Shown here one piece after another: positions 44,077-51,729 of a stretch of DNA of 64,000 nt. A model generated the notes under the pieces. The model did not search any database and was not told where the DNA came from. It saw only the letters and a program-made list of their open reading frames with translations. The number at the start of each line of letters is the position of its first letter. The stretch's first letter is position 1. Origin of the DNA: Natrinema caseinilyticum (GTDB taxonomy: Archaea; Halobacteriota; Halobacteria; Halobacteriales; Natrialbaceae); contig NZ_CP100445.1 of the NCBI RefSeq assembly GCF_024227435.1, positions 3,779,369-3,843,368 on the forward strand, read 5' to 3'. The translations under genes and the position numbers were made by a program.

Positions 44077-45609
44077 ATGAGCCAGCAACTCACCGAGCAG
44101 GTACACGGCCACTACATCGGCGGCGAGTGGATCGACGGCAGTGGGGACACCTTCGAGAGCGAGAACCCCGCGACGGGGGAGGCGCTGGCGACCTTCCAGC
44201 GGGGGACCGAAGCCGACGTCGACGCCGCCCTCGAGGCGGCGGAATCGGCCTTCGAACAGTGGCGCGACCTCTCGTACATCCATCGCGCGGAATATCTCTG
44301 GGACATCTACCACGAGCTTCGAGATCGCCACGAGGAACTCGGCGAGATCGTCTCGGAGGAGTGTGGAAAGGAAATTTCGGAAGGGAAAGCCGACGTGACC
44401 GAAGCCTGGCACATGGTGGAGTGGGCGGCCGGAAACGCGCGCCATCCCCACGGGGATATCGTTCCGTCGGAGGTCGCGGGCAAGGATTCCTTCATGCGAC
44501 GCAAACCGCGAGGTGTCGTCGGCTGTATCACCCCGTGGAACTTCCCGGTCGCGATCCCGTTCTGGCACATGGCGATCGCACTCGTCGAGGGCAACACCGT
44601 CGTCTGGAAACCCGCCGAACAGACCCCGTTGTGCGGACAGATAATCGCCGAGATGATGGACGACGCCGGCGTTCCGGCCGGCGTCTTCAACCTGGTGCAG
44701 GGCTTCGGCGATACGGGTGCGGCCATCACCGACGACGAGCGCGTGGACACCGTCCTCTTTACCGGCTCCGCGGCGGTCGGCCACGAAATCGCTGGCAAGG
44801 TCGGAGGCGAACCCGGTAAACTCGCGGCCTGCGAGATGGGCGGCAAAAACGGAATCGTCGTCACGGAACACGCCGACCTGGATATCGCCGTCCACTCGGC
44901 GATCATGTCCTCGTTCAAAACGACCGGCCAGCGCTGCGTCTCGAGCGAGCGCCTCATCGTTCACGAGGACGTCTACGACGAGTTCAAAACACGGTTCGTC
45001 GACGTCGCCGGCGACGTCGCCGTCGGCGATCCGCTGGACGACGGCACGTTCATGGGCCCGGCCATCGAGGCCGACCACGTCGAAAAGATTCGCCACTACA
45101 ACGATCTCGCCCGTGAGGAGGGTGCGACCGTGCTGGTCGACCGGTTCGAACTCCCATCGGCGGAGATTCCGGACGGATTCGACGGTGGCCACTGGGTCGG
45201 CCCGTTCGTCTACGAAATCGACTACGAACCGGATCTGCGCTGCCTGAACGAGGAGTGTTTCGGTCCGCACGTCGCGTTGCTCGAGTACGCGGGCGATATC
45301 GAAGATGCGGTCGAAATCCACAACGACACCCCCTACGGGCTGGCGGGCGCGATCATCTCGGAGGACTATCGACAGATCAACTACTTCCGGGACCACGCCG
45401 AGGTGGGCCTCGCGTACGCGAACCTGCCGTGTATCGGCGCGGAGGTCCAACTTCCGTTCGGCGGCGTCAAGAAATCCGGAAACGGCTACCCCAGCGCTCG
45501 AGAGGCCATCGAAGCCGTCACGGAGCGGACCGCCTGGACGATGAACAACTCGGAGGACATCGAGATGGCACAGGGGCTGTCGGCCGACATCAAGACCTCG
45601 GAGGACTGA
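44077..45609 (+). CDS. aldehyde dehydrogenase (ALDH7/semialdehyde-dehydrogenase-like)
   Basis: The 510-residue NAD(P)-dependent aldehyde dehydrogenase has Asn155 in TPWNFPV, general base Glu253 in ACEMGGKNG, and catalytic Cys287 in KTTGQRCVSSERL. The C-terminal part LPFGGVKKSGNGYPSAREA is intact. The combination of GGKNG and TTGQRC is seen in semialdehyde dehydrogenases and antiquitin-like enzymes, so an amino-acid- or dicarboxylate-derived semialdehyde is a reasonable substrate guess. It is unlike the GAPN-like enzyme at 12.9 kb. A weak T-rich box at 44045-44051 lies at leaderless spacing, and TATAAA further up at 44002 could be a second promoter. Confidence 0.87.
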   Translation: MSQQLTEQVHGHYIGGEWIDGSGDTFESENPATGEALATFQRGTEADVDAALEAAESAFEQWRDLSYIHRAEYLWDIYHELRDRHEELGEIVSEECGKEISEGKADVTEAWHMVEWAAGNARHPHGDIVPSEVAGKDSFMRRKPRGVVGCITPWNFPVAIPFWHMAIALVEGNTVVWKPAEQTPLCGQIIAEMMDDAGVPAGVFNLVQGFGDTGAAITDDERVDTVLFTGSAAVGHEIAGKVGGEPGKLAACEMGGKNGIVVTEHADLDIAVHSAIMSSFKTTGQRCVSSERLIVHEDVYDEFKTRFVDVAGDVAVGDPLDDGTFMGPAIEADHVEKIRHYNDLAREEGATVLVDRFELPSAEIPDGFDGGHWVGPFVYEIDYEPDLRCLNEECFGPHVALLEYAGDIEDAVEIHNDTPYGLAGAIISEDYRQINYFRDHAEVGLAYANLPCIGAEVQLPFGGVKKSGNGYPSAREAIEAVTERTAWTMNNSEDIEMAQGLSADIKTSED

Positions 45610-45885
45610 CCGGTTCCGGACGAGTCGCTCCACCGCGTCCGCCACCGACCTCGTCCGTCGGAACGGAGCGCTGAACGGCCACCCCCGACGTCGTCTGGCG
45701 GGGCCGAACCGGTGCCGTCAGCCGCATCGTCCGCCGTCGGACTCGGCAGTTGCCGAAGCGACCGTGGGTCGCCGGCCGCGTGCGAGACCTGCGACCGACC
45801 GGGTTTCGAGACGGTCCCAGAGGAGACGAATTTACGCCGACCGAACGAATCGCTTATCCGACGATTCGCCGAAGGAATACTCAGC

Positions 45886-47076
45886 ATGAAGGCAGTCGTT
45901 CTCGCAGCGGGACAGGGGACACGGATGCGACCGTTGTCGGAATCGGTTCCGAAACCGATGCTTCCGGTCGCCGATCGACCGCTCGCGGCCCACACCGTCG
46001 ATGCGGCAGTCGACGCGGGCGCCGACGAGATCGTTCTGGTGGTCGGGTACGAAGCCGAGACCGTCCGGGACCACTTCGGCGACGCGTACCGTGGCACTCC
46101 GGTCTCGTATGCGGTCCAGGAGGAACAAGCAGGGACGGCCGACGCCGTCAACGCCGCACGCGACTTTCTCGAGGGACCGTTCGCCGTCCTGAACGGCGAC
46201 AACCTCTACGATCCAGCCGCGATCGATCGGCTGTTCGACGCGTGCCCGGCAATCTGTGCGATCGAGGTCGACGAACCGAGCAACTACGGCGTTCTCAGTA
46301 CCGATGTGGGGACGGACGGTCGGGTGACCGGAATCGTCGAGAAGCCCGACGATCCGCCGACGAACCTCGCCAACGCCGGGGCGTATGCGTTCCCCGCCGA
46401 AGCGCGCGAGTGGCTCGAGGTGCCCGAGAGCGAACGGGGCGAGCGCGAGATCACCGACGTCGTCGCGCAGGTGATCGACGAGTACGACGTCACCCCCGTC
46501 ACCCTCGAGCGGTGGCTCGACGTCGGCCGGCCCTGGGAGTTACTCGAAGCCAACGAGTGGAAACTCGGCGCGCTCGACCGCCGAATCGACGGGGAAGTCA
46601 GCGACGCAGCCCACCTCGAGGGCGCCGTCGTCGTCGAACCGGGCGCGACGGTACGCTCCGGCGTCGTCATCGAGGGGCCGGCGCTCGTCCGTGAGGGGGC
46701 GACCGTGGGGCCGAACGCCTACGTTCGCGGGGCGACGGTGATCGGCCCGGACGCGGAGGTCGGCCACGCCGTCGAAATCAAAAACAGCGTCGTCTCGCGG
46801 GGGACGTCGGTCAGTCACCTCTCGTACGTCGGCGATAGCGTCCTCGGCCGGAACGTCAACGTCGGTTCGGGGACGACCGTGGCGAACCTCCGTCACGACG
46901 ACGGCGACATCAAATTCACCGTCAAGGGCGACCGGATCTCGACCGGTCGGCGAAAGTTCGGCGTCGTCGCGGGCGACGAGGTCAAAACGGGGATCAACTC
47001 GAGTCTGACACCGGGGTTGAAACTCGGTCCCGGTTCGACGACCCGGCCCGGTGAAACGGTCGAGCGGGATCGATGA
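45886..47076 (+). CDS. bifunctional sugar-1-phosphate nucleotidylyltransferase / acyltransferase (GlmU-like)
   Basis: The 396-residue protein has two halves. The first 225 residues are a nucleotidylyltransferase: KAVVLAAGQGTRMRPLSESV, PKPMLPVADRPLAAH and VLNGDNLYDPAAI, with IVEKPDDPPTNLANAGAYAF following. From about residue 230 there is a left-handed beta helix of hexapeptide repeats (EGAVVVEPGATVRSGVVIEG, VIGPDAEVGHAVEIKNSVV, SYVGDSVLGRNVNVGSG). It ends in the acetyl-CoA-binding region KFGVVAGDEVKTGINSSLTP. This is the archaeal plan of glucosamine-1-phosphate acetyltransferase/UDP-GlcNAc pyrophosphorylase or glucose-1-phosphate thymidylyltransferase. It probably feeds glycan or S-layer sugar synthesis. 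Confidence 0.88.
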   Translation: MKAVVLAAGQGTRMRPLSESVPKPMLPVADRPLAAHTVDAAVDAGADEIVLVVGYEAETVRDHFGDAYRGTPVSYAVQEEQAGTADAVNAARDFLEGPFAVLNGDNLYDPAAIDRLFDACPAICAIEVDEPSNYGVLSTDVGTDGRVTGIVEKPDDPPTNLANAGAYAFPAEAREWLEVPESERGEREITDVVAQVIDEYDVTPVTLERWLDVGRPWELLEANEWKLGALDRRIDGEVSDAAHLEGAVVVEPGATVRSGVVIEGPALVREGATVGPNAYVRGATVIGPDAEVGHAVEIKNSVVSRGTSVSHLSYVGDSVLGRNVNVGSGTTVANLRHDDGDIKFTVKGDRISTGRRKFGVVAGDEVKTGINSSLTPGLKLGPGSTTRPGETVERDR

Positions 47077-47185
47077 CCGACCGGTAGACGGTCCCTTCGC
47101 GTCGGTTTCGACCCGGTCGCCGACCGTCCGGCCGGTCGAACGGCGGCGATCGGTCGCGCCGCCCTCGTCTCCAACTGGTACGCAG

Positions 47186-47246
47186 TTTCGTTCCGCCTCC
47201 GGAGGCCCCGACTGAGATTGGGTTTTCGTTCCGCCTCCGGAGGCCC
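47186..47246. repeat. 23-bp direct repeat containing a 12-bp palindrome
   Basis: Two identical 23-base units, at 47186-47208 and 47224-47246, start TTTCGTTCCGCC and end GGAGGCCC. Each contains the perfect palindrome GCCTCCGGAGGC. The units are spaced 38 bases apart. They lie between the GlmU-like gene and a membrane-protein gene, 74 bases before its ATG. They could be two operator copies or consecutive terminator hairpins. Confidence 0.75.
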
Positions 47247-47319
47247 TGAAACGCCCGTTCTTCCGGAATCAGTTGCTCGTGCACCATCTGTTATGAAGTC
47301 GTAGTGAAAGGTAGCGCGT

Positions 47320-48075
47320 ATGTCGACAGTGTCAGTTCGCGGTACGATCAGAGGGATGGGGGAACGGGCGAATCCGGCGTTCGCGGCGGCCGTCTGGGTG
47401 CTTCCGCTTGCTGCACTCGTCTATGCAGTGACGGCCGGATCGGTTCCGGTCCACACCTACGTCCACGTGATGGCGGGGGTGCTCTGGACCGGGATCGACA
47501 TTTTCATGGGCACCGTCCTCGGCCCGGTGATCGGGGGACTCGACGAGGAGAGTTCGTCGGTGTTCCAGCGGCTCACGCCGAAAACGGCCTTTCTCCTCCC
47601 GTCGCTCGCACTCGTTACGATCGTCGGTGGCATCACGCTGGCCCAACGTGTCGGCCTGTTTCCCCACGCCGAGTCGTGGCTTCCGTTGTTCACCGCGGTG
47701 AACCTCGTTCCGATTCTGTTACTTCTGGGCTGGCGGCTGAACGCGTGGACGGACAGGCGCTGGCAGGTACCGTTCGTCGTCGCGACGGTCGGTTCGCTGG
47801 CGTGGGTCGCCCTGACGATCGGCGAGTTCGCGATGACCGAACCCGCGATCGCCATCGCGCTCGGTATCGTCACGCTGCTCTCGGTCCAGGGGTTCGGCTT
47901 TCTGCTGCCCGGCGAACTTCGAATGTACAAGGAAATGCGTTCGCCCGCTCCGGATCCGTCCGTCATCGCGGCGATCGGCAAACAGAACGCGATGCTCGGC
48001 GGCGTCCAGGGGGTGTTCCAGTTATTCTTGATTCTCGATATGGTCTATCTTCGCTACGGTGGATTCCCGTTCTGA
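47320..48075 (+). CDS. uncharacterised integral membrane protein
   Basis: The 251-residue protein has about seven hydrophobic helices. Its first two read FAAAVWVLPLAALVYAVTAG and HVMAGVLWTGIDIFMGTVLG. Others are LVTIVGGITLAQRVGLF, WLPLFTAVNLVPILLLLGW, IAIALGIVTLLSVQGFGFLL and VFQLFLILDMVYLRYGG. Conserved-looking histidines at HTYVHVMAG could bind a cofactor such as heme, as in some small membrane oxidoreductases (DUF2269-like), but no family is firm. It is preceded by the 23-bp repeats and is convergent with the nitrilase gene. Confidence 0.78.
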   Translation: MSTVSVRGTIRGMGERANPAFAAAVWVLPLAALVYAVTAGSVPVHTYVHVMAGVLWTGIDIFMGTVLGPVIGGLDEESSSVFQRLTPKTAFLLPSLALVTIVGGITLAQRVGLFPHAESWLPLFTAVNLVPILLLLGWRLNAWTDRRWQVPFVVATVGSLAWVALTIGEFAMTEPAIAIALGIVTLLSVQGFGFLLPGELRMYKEMRSPAPDPSVIAAIGKQNAMLGGVQGVFQLFLILDMVYLRYGGFPF

Positions 48076-48403
48076 TTCCGTCACACTGACCGGCCACGGT
48101 TTCGTGGCGAAAATCGACGAACGACGTGCGGACATCCCGTGTTGGCCGTGCGGTCTCGAGTGTGATTCGTGTCATAGCGAAAGGTGAGATGAGGCGAGGA
48201 GGCGAGTGCGGGCGTGTTCGCTCGGTCCCGGGAACCGAGCGTGCGACGGGCCGGAGCGACGCGCAGTGCCGGTTCTGACGTGAAAAGCGTCTATCCCGGC
48301 ATGCGGTGTAATGAGGTGGTGAAACAAAAAGTCAGCGGTCTCCGCGGGGAGTGGAATCGACGGGGGCGGGCTCGAATCCGACGCTATCGAGGGCCGGAAT
48401 CGT
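48076..48403. other. convergent intergenic region with an 8-bp-stem hairpin
   Basis: No convincing gene is present; the one long forward frame is arginine-rich and overlaps the convergent nitrilase gene. CGCTCGGT (48219-48226) and ACCGAGCG (48234-48241) form a perfect 8-bp stem with a 7-base loop. The site lies between two convergent genes, where transcription from both sides should end. Confidence 0.45.
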
Positions 48404-49252
48404 CTAGCGCCGACGGTCCCGAAGGGCTGGAAATTCGTCGCGAACGTCGACGACCGTTCGCGGATCGATCTCGGTCGTGATCAGCGTCGCTTCGTCGCCG
48501 CTCGAGGCCAGCGGGACGCCCCACGGGTCGTAGACGCTCGAGCGACCGAGGAGCGTGGCCTCCTCGAACTCACCGGATCCGTTGATCGTCGCGACGTACG
48601 CCTGATTTTCGATGGCTCTGGCCCGCGAGAGCGTCTGCCAGTGTTCGATGCGAGGATAGGGCCACGCGCTCGGAACGAGAATCAACTCGGCGCCGGCATC
48701 GACGAGCCGCCGGTAGAGTTCCGGGAACCGAAGGTCGTAACAGGTGGTCACGCCGACGGTCATGCCGCCGATCGTCGCCGTCTCGAGCGTCTCGCCGGGA
48801 ACGAGGAGCTCGGATTCCGCCGATTCGTAGCCGAACAGGTGATGCTTCCGGTAAACGAGTCTGCGTTCTCCGTCCGCGTCGAAGAGCGCCGCGGTGTTCG
48901 AAAAGCCGTCCGCTGCCGGCGTTTCGACGGACTCCGTGGCCGCCAGATCCTCGACGATACTGCCTGCGAGGACCGCGATCCCGTGATCGGCCGCGGCCTC
49001 TCGGAGCCGCGTAAACGTCTCTCCACCGAACGGTTCCGCGTTGCGCGCGTAGAGGTCGAACGCGAAGTACCCCACGTTGAACAGTTCCGGGAGCGCGACC
49101 AGGTCGGCGCCGCGGTCGGCGGCCCGCGACACCGCCGCGAGCGCCCGCTCGACGTTGGCCTCGACCTCGCCGGCGTCGACGTGAAGTTGTGCGAGCGCGA
49201 GCGTCAGGGAGTCGCCGGTATCGCCGCCGTCGACGTCCGTTTCGGTACTCAT
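48404..49252 (-). CDS. carbon-nitrogen hydrolase (nitrilase superfamily)
   Basis: The 282-residue enzyme cleaves carbon-nitrogen bonds of amides or nitriles. The Glu-Lys-Cys triad is visible: Glu in DLVALPELFNVGYFAFD, Lys in RLVYRKHHLFGYESAES and Cys in VGVTTCYDLRFPELYR. The signature NQAYVATINGSGE and the C-terminal PWGVPLASSGDEATLITTEI complete the fold. The DLRFPE pattern and length are like omega-amidase or N-carbamoyl-type members (Nit family). The exact substrate is unknown. The ATG at 49252 begins MSTETDVDGG, with the catalytic domain starting about 15 residues later. Confidence 0.87.
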   Translation of the reverse strand: MSTETDVDGGDTGDSLTLALAQLHVDAGEVEANVERALAAVSRAADRGADLVALPELFNVGYFAFDLYARNAEPFGGETFTRLREAAADHGIAVLAGSIVEDLAATESVETPAADGFSNTAALFDADGERRLVYRKHHLFGYESAESELLVPGETLETATIGGMTVGVTTCYDLRFPELYRRLVDAGAELILVPSAWPYPRIEHWQTLSRARAIENQAYVATINGSGEFEEATLLGRSSVYDPWGVPLASSGDEATLITTEIDPRTVVDVRDEFPALRDRRR

Positions 49253-49320
49253 ACTCCGACCGTGGCCGCCCCTCCTCATCATGGTTACTGTGTCCGCGCC
49301 GGAATCATCGGTACCATGCC

Positions 49321-49369
49321 CGGGACAGAATCGTCACTGTGTTCGGGACAGAATCATCGTCACTGTGTT
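49321..49369. repeat. tandem duplication at the 3' end of the SRPBCC gene
   Basis: A 23-base unit (49321-49343), starting CGGGACAGAATC and ending GTCACTGTGTT, is followed directly by a 26-base copy (49344-49369) with an extra ATC. The second copy holds the stop codon and last codons of the minus-strand SRPBCC gene; the first is a duplicate just past the stop. Confidence 0.75.
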
Positions 49370-49794
49370 CGCTGCAGGTCGCGCTCGAGCGCGCGGCGGA
49401 GGTTCTCGAGTTCCGAGTCCAGATTACGTTTGAAGAACTTCTCGACGCCCGGCAGTTTGCCGTCGACGACGAATCGGTTCTCGAGTCGGGTCCCGCCGTC
49501 CGTGTCGGTGATCTCGTGTTCGCCGGTGACCCGCATCACTTTCGACTTGCCGACGAATTTGACGTACTCTGGGGGCGTGCGCGTGACGTCCTCAGTGTCT
49601 ACGCGAATCGTTTTCCGGACGAGCGGGATGGGCAGTTCGACGTCCCAGGTGACGCGCCGTCCGTTCCGATCGGTGACGGAATACTTCTCGACGACGCTTA
49701 TCGCCTGGGCTCTGTTCGCCGGATCGGCGATGAACTCCCAGACTCGATCCGGCGACGCCGAAACTTCGAACGACCGGTCGACGCGGACAGTCAT
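49360..49794 (-). CDS. SRPBCC (START-like) family protein
   Basis: The 144-residue protein has the SRPBCC/START-like helix-grip fold: VRVDRSFEVSASPDRVWEFI at the N-terminus, ENRFVVDGKLPGVEKFF further on, and the long C-terminal helix NLDSELENLRRALERDL. Such proteins bind hydrophobic ligands such as lipids or polyketides, or act as carrier/cyclase-like enzymes. No catalytic residues can be assigned. The last codons and stop lie in a tandem duplication. It is on the same strand as the nitrilase, 107 bases upstream of it. Confidence 0.8.
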   Translation of the reverse strand: MTVRVDRSFEVSASPDRVWEFIADPANRAQAISVVEKYSVTDRNGRRVTWDVELPIPLVRKTIRVDTEDVTRTPPEYVKFVGKSKVMRVTGEHEITDTDGGTRLENRFVVDGKLPGVEKFFKRNLDSELENLRRALERDLQRTQ

Positions 49795-49903
49795 GCCAGT
49801 ACCTGAGCGATTCGTGGATAAAAAGTCCGTGGACCGGCGGTCGTCATCGATGCGAGGGGCTGCGACCGGACCTCTCAGTTCGGCCGGACCGGACTGGCCG
49901 GCG

Positions 49904-50128
49904 TTAGCTGATCGTGACTCGCCAGGTCGTCGATCTGGCGCGTCCCCATTTCTCGATGTCGACTTCGTCCGTCTTCTCCGCGAGGTGTGGCAGCCGTGCG
50001 CCTACCTGTTTCGACGAGAGGCCGATCGCGTCCGCGATGTTCTTCGCGCGGAAGTATTCCTCGCCGCGGGCGGCGCTCTCACGGAGATACGAGAGGATTC
50101 GCCGTTCTTCGTCGGAGTAGTCGTTCAT
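49904..50128 (-). CDS. winged-helix DNA-binding-like protein (DUF7123-like)
   Basis: The 74-residue protein reads MNDYSDEERRILSYLRESAA then RAKNIADAIGLSSKQVGARL and ends KWGRARSTTWRVTIS. This is a compact winged helix-turn-helix with the recognition helix in GLSSKQVGARLPHLAE and a basic wing. It is probably a small DNA-binding regulator typical of haloarchaea. No ligand or partner domain is fused. It stands between an SRPBCC gene and a small membrane-protein gene on the same strand. Confidence 0.75.
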   Translation of the reverse strand: MNDYSDEERRILSYLRESAARGEEYFRAKNIADAIGLSSKQVGARLPHLAEKTDEVDIEKWGRARSTTWRVTIS

Positions 50129-50264
50129 CGTCCGTGCCTTCCCTAGGTGGTCAGCGGTCTTAACTTTTAACGGCCGTTACGTCCCTGCCCCGCCGGAATC
50201 GCAAGTTTCTGTTCTCTTAGCGCTCGGGTACGCGACGTTACCCAGCTAGTACGTTCGCGAATGA

Positions 50265-50450
50265 TTACTGCCAGTAGAGGTGAATGCTGACGACCGCCAG
50301 CGAGCTAAAGAGCACCGCAGCCGCGAATCCCCAGGCCGCCGTCGTCTCAGGTGCCCCGGCCGCCATCGCGAGTGCCCCGATCACCGCCAGCGCGCTCAGC
50401 GCGAGCGCGAGTCCAACGCCCTTGTCCGTCGTTTCCGATTGCGTAGCCAT
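50265..50450 (-). CDS. 61-residue two-pass membrane protein
   Basis: The ATG at 50450 starts MATQSETTDKGVGLALALSA. Two hydrophobic segments follow, ALALSALAVIGALAMAAG and AAWGFAAAVLFSSLAVVSIHL, with the end YWQ. Length and shape match small haloarchaeal membrane proteins without known function. An upstream in-frame start at 50531 would add a hydrophilic head that looks non-coding. Confidence 0.7.
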   Translation of the reverse strand: MATQSETTDKGVGLALALSALAVIGALAMAAGAPETTAAWGFAAAVLFSSLAVVSIHLYWQ

Positions 50451-50567
50451 GCTCGGGCGTTGTGTGTGGGGTCTCTTAACTTCACTCATTCCGAGGGGCC
50501 CGGAGCGCGTCGGGGGTCCAAAGCAGGTCACGTCGCGGGAACGAAAACGCCGTTTACGGCGACGCGG

Positions 50568-51599
50568 TCACTTGATCGTCGTGTGCTCCGATTCCTCGTT
50601 GAGCGCGAGATTGGCCGCGATTTCCGCGTTTCGCATCGCGTACTGAGCGGTTTGTTGGAGGCTGACGAGGACCTCGCGGACCCGAAGCAGATCCTCGTTT
50701 TCCATCTCCGGCAGTTCGGCGAGTATCTCCTGCTCGCGGTTTGCGACGTCGTGGAACAGTTTCCGGACTTCGTTAGACTTGTCGTAATCGCGTTCGACGG
50801 CCGCTTCGACGGCCCGCGATGTGATGTCGTCTACGAGTTCGTTCAGTTCCCGAATATCACGCATCACCGAACTGTCGACGTTCAGGGTGTGACCTTCGGT
50901 CTCGATGACGATCTCGGCGATGTCCTCCGCGTTGTCGGCCGTCAACTCGAGGTTCTTCGCGATCGATCGGTAGCCGATCAGCGGAAAGCCGCTGTTCAGT
51001 CCGACGGCTCGCGCGAGGTTGGGGTTCTGGTACGCCGTGAAGATCAGCCGCAACAGGAGGACGAATATTTTGTTGGCTTGCCGCTCCCGATTCAGCGCGC
51101 GTTGTGCCAGGTCGGGATTGCCGTGAGCCAGCGCTTTGATGCCCTCGCCGCGCATCGTCTGTCCGGTTCGCTCGAGGCGCTCGAGAAGATTGTCGAGCGT
51201 GAAGTCCTCGGGATCCACCGAGCAGCGAATCGAGATGCTCTCGGGCGTCTCCTCGATGACGCCCAGGCCCATGAGCTGCGTTTCCGCCTGGTAGACTGCG
51301 TTGATGTGGGCCGATTCGAGGGCCCCGTCTTCGCGCTCGATGCGGATGATGCGTCGGCCGAGGACGTACTGGGCGACGATCGCCCGTTCGACGGCGTCCG
51401 CGTCGAGGTCGTCGGTGTGGATGATCGCTTCCGTCTCTTCGGTACTCGCGGACTCGGGCATCACAGTGAGGGTGCCTTTCCCGCTGGTCCGAAGCGACAC
51501 TTCGTCGCCTTTTTCGACGCCGTGTTCGGACGCCCACTCTGCCGGGAGCGTCATCGCAAGCGTCGACGGCCCGAGTCGTTGCACTTTCCGCGTTTCCAT
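50568..51599 (-). CDS. AbrB-type DNA-binding / PhoU-domain phosphate-uptake regulator
   Basis: The 343-residue regulator starts with a swapped-hairpin AbrB/MraZ-type DNA-binding domain (METRKVQRLGPSTLAMTLPA, then VEKGDEVSLRTSGKGTLTVM). It continues into two PhoU-type helical domains (LLERLERTGQTMRGEGIKAL, RLIFTAYQNPNLARAVGLNS, IAKNLELTADNAEDIAEIVI and REQEILAELPEMENEDLLRV). Haloarchaeal relatives regulate phosphate transport, usually beside pst genes, but none are adjacent here, so it may act in trans or on another process. Its promoter region holds a 14-bp palindrome and several TATATGGT-like elements, consistent with autoregulation. Confidence 0.85.
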   Translation of the reverse strand: METRKVQRLGPSTLAMTLPAEWASEHGVEKGDEVSLRTSGKGTLTVMPESASTEETEAIIHTDDLDADAVERAIVAQYVLGRRIIRIEREDGALESAHINAVYQAETQLMGLGVIEETPESISIRCSVDPEDFTLDNLLERLERTGQTMRGEGIKALAHGNPDLAQRALNRERQANKIFVLLLRLIFTAYQNPNLARAVGLNSGFPLIGYRSIAKNLELTADNAEDIAEIVIETEGHTLNVDSSVMRDIRELNELVDDITSRAVEAAVERDYDKSNEVRKLFHDVANREQEILAELPEMENEDLLRVREVLVSLQQTAQYAMRNAEIAANLALNEESEHTTIK

Positions 51600-51631
51600 A
51601 CCCCTCCGTACGAGCGACCCGACCTTAGTCT

Positions 51632-51645
51632 TGACTATATGGTCA
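51632..51645. promoter_or_regulatory. palindromic operator-like site before the PhoU/AbrB gene
   Basis: TGACTATATGGTCA is a near-perfect palindrome (TGAC and GTCA arms, one mismatch in the centre). It lies 33-46 bases upstream of the ATG at 51599 and just inside the TATA-like ATTATATA at 51645-51652. A second TTATATGGTT occurs at 51665-51674. Position fits autoregulation of the regulator gene. Confidence 0.5.
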
Positions 51646-51729
51646 TTATATATCGACGCAACGTTATATGGTTGTGTCGTTCGTTCGGCTGACTCATGAC
51701 CTTATATAATTTGATCGTCTCGGTGGCGG

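Noticed and set aside
44041-45645. 534-codon open frame opposite the aldehyde dehydrogenase
   Set aside because: It mirrors a well-supported gene and has no family motifs.
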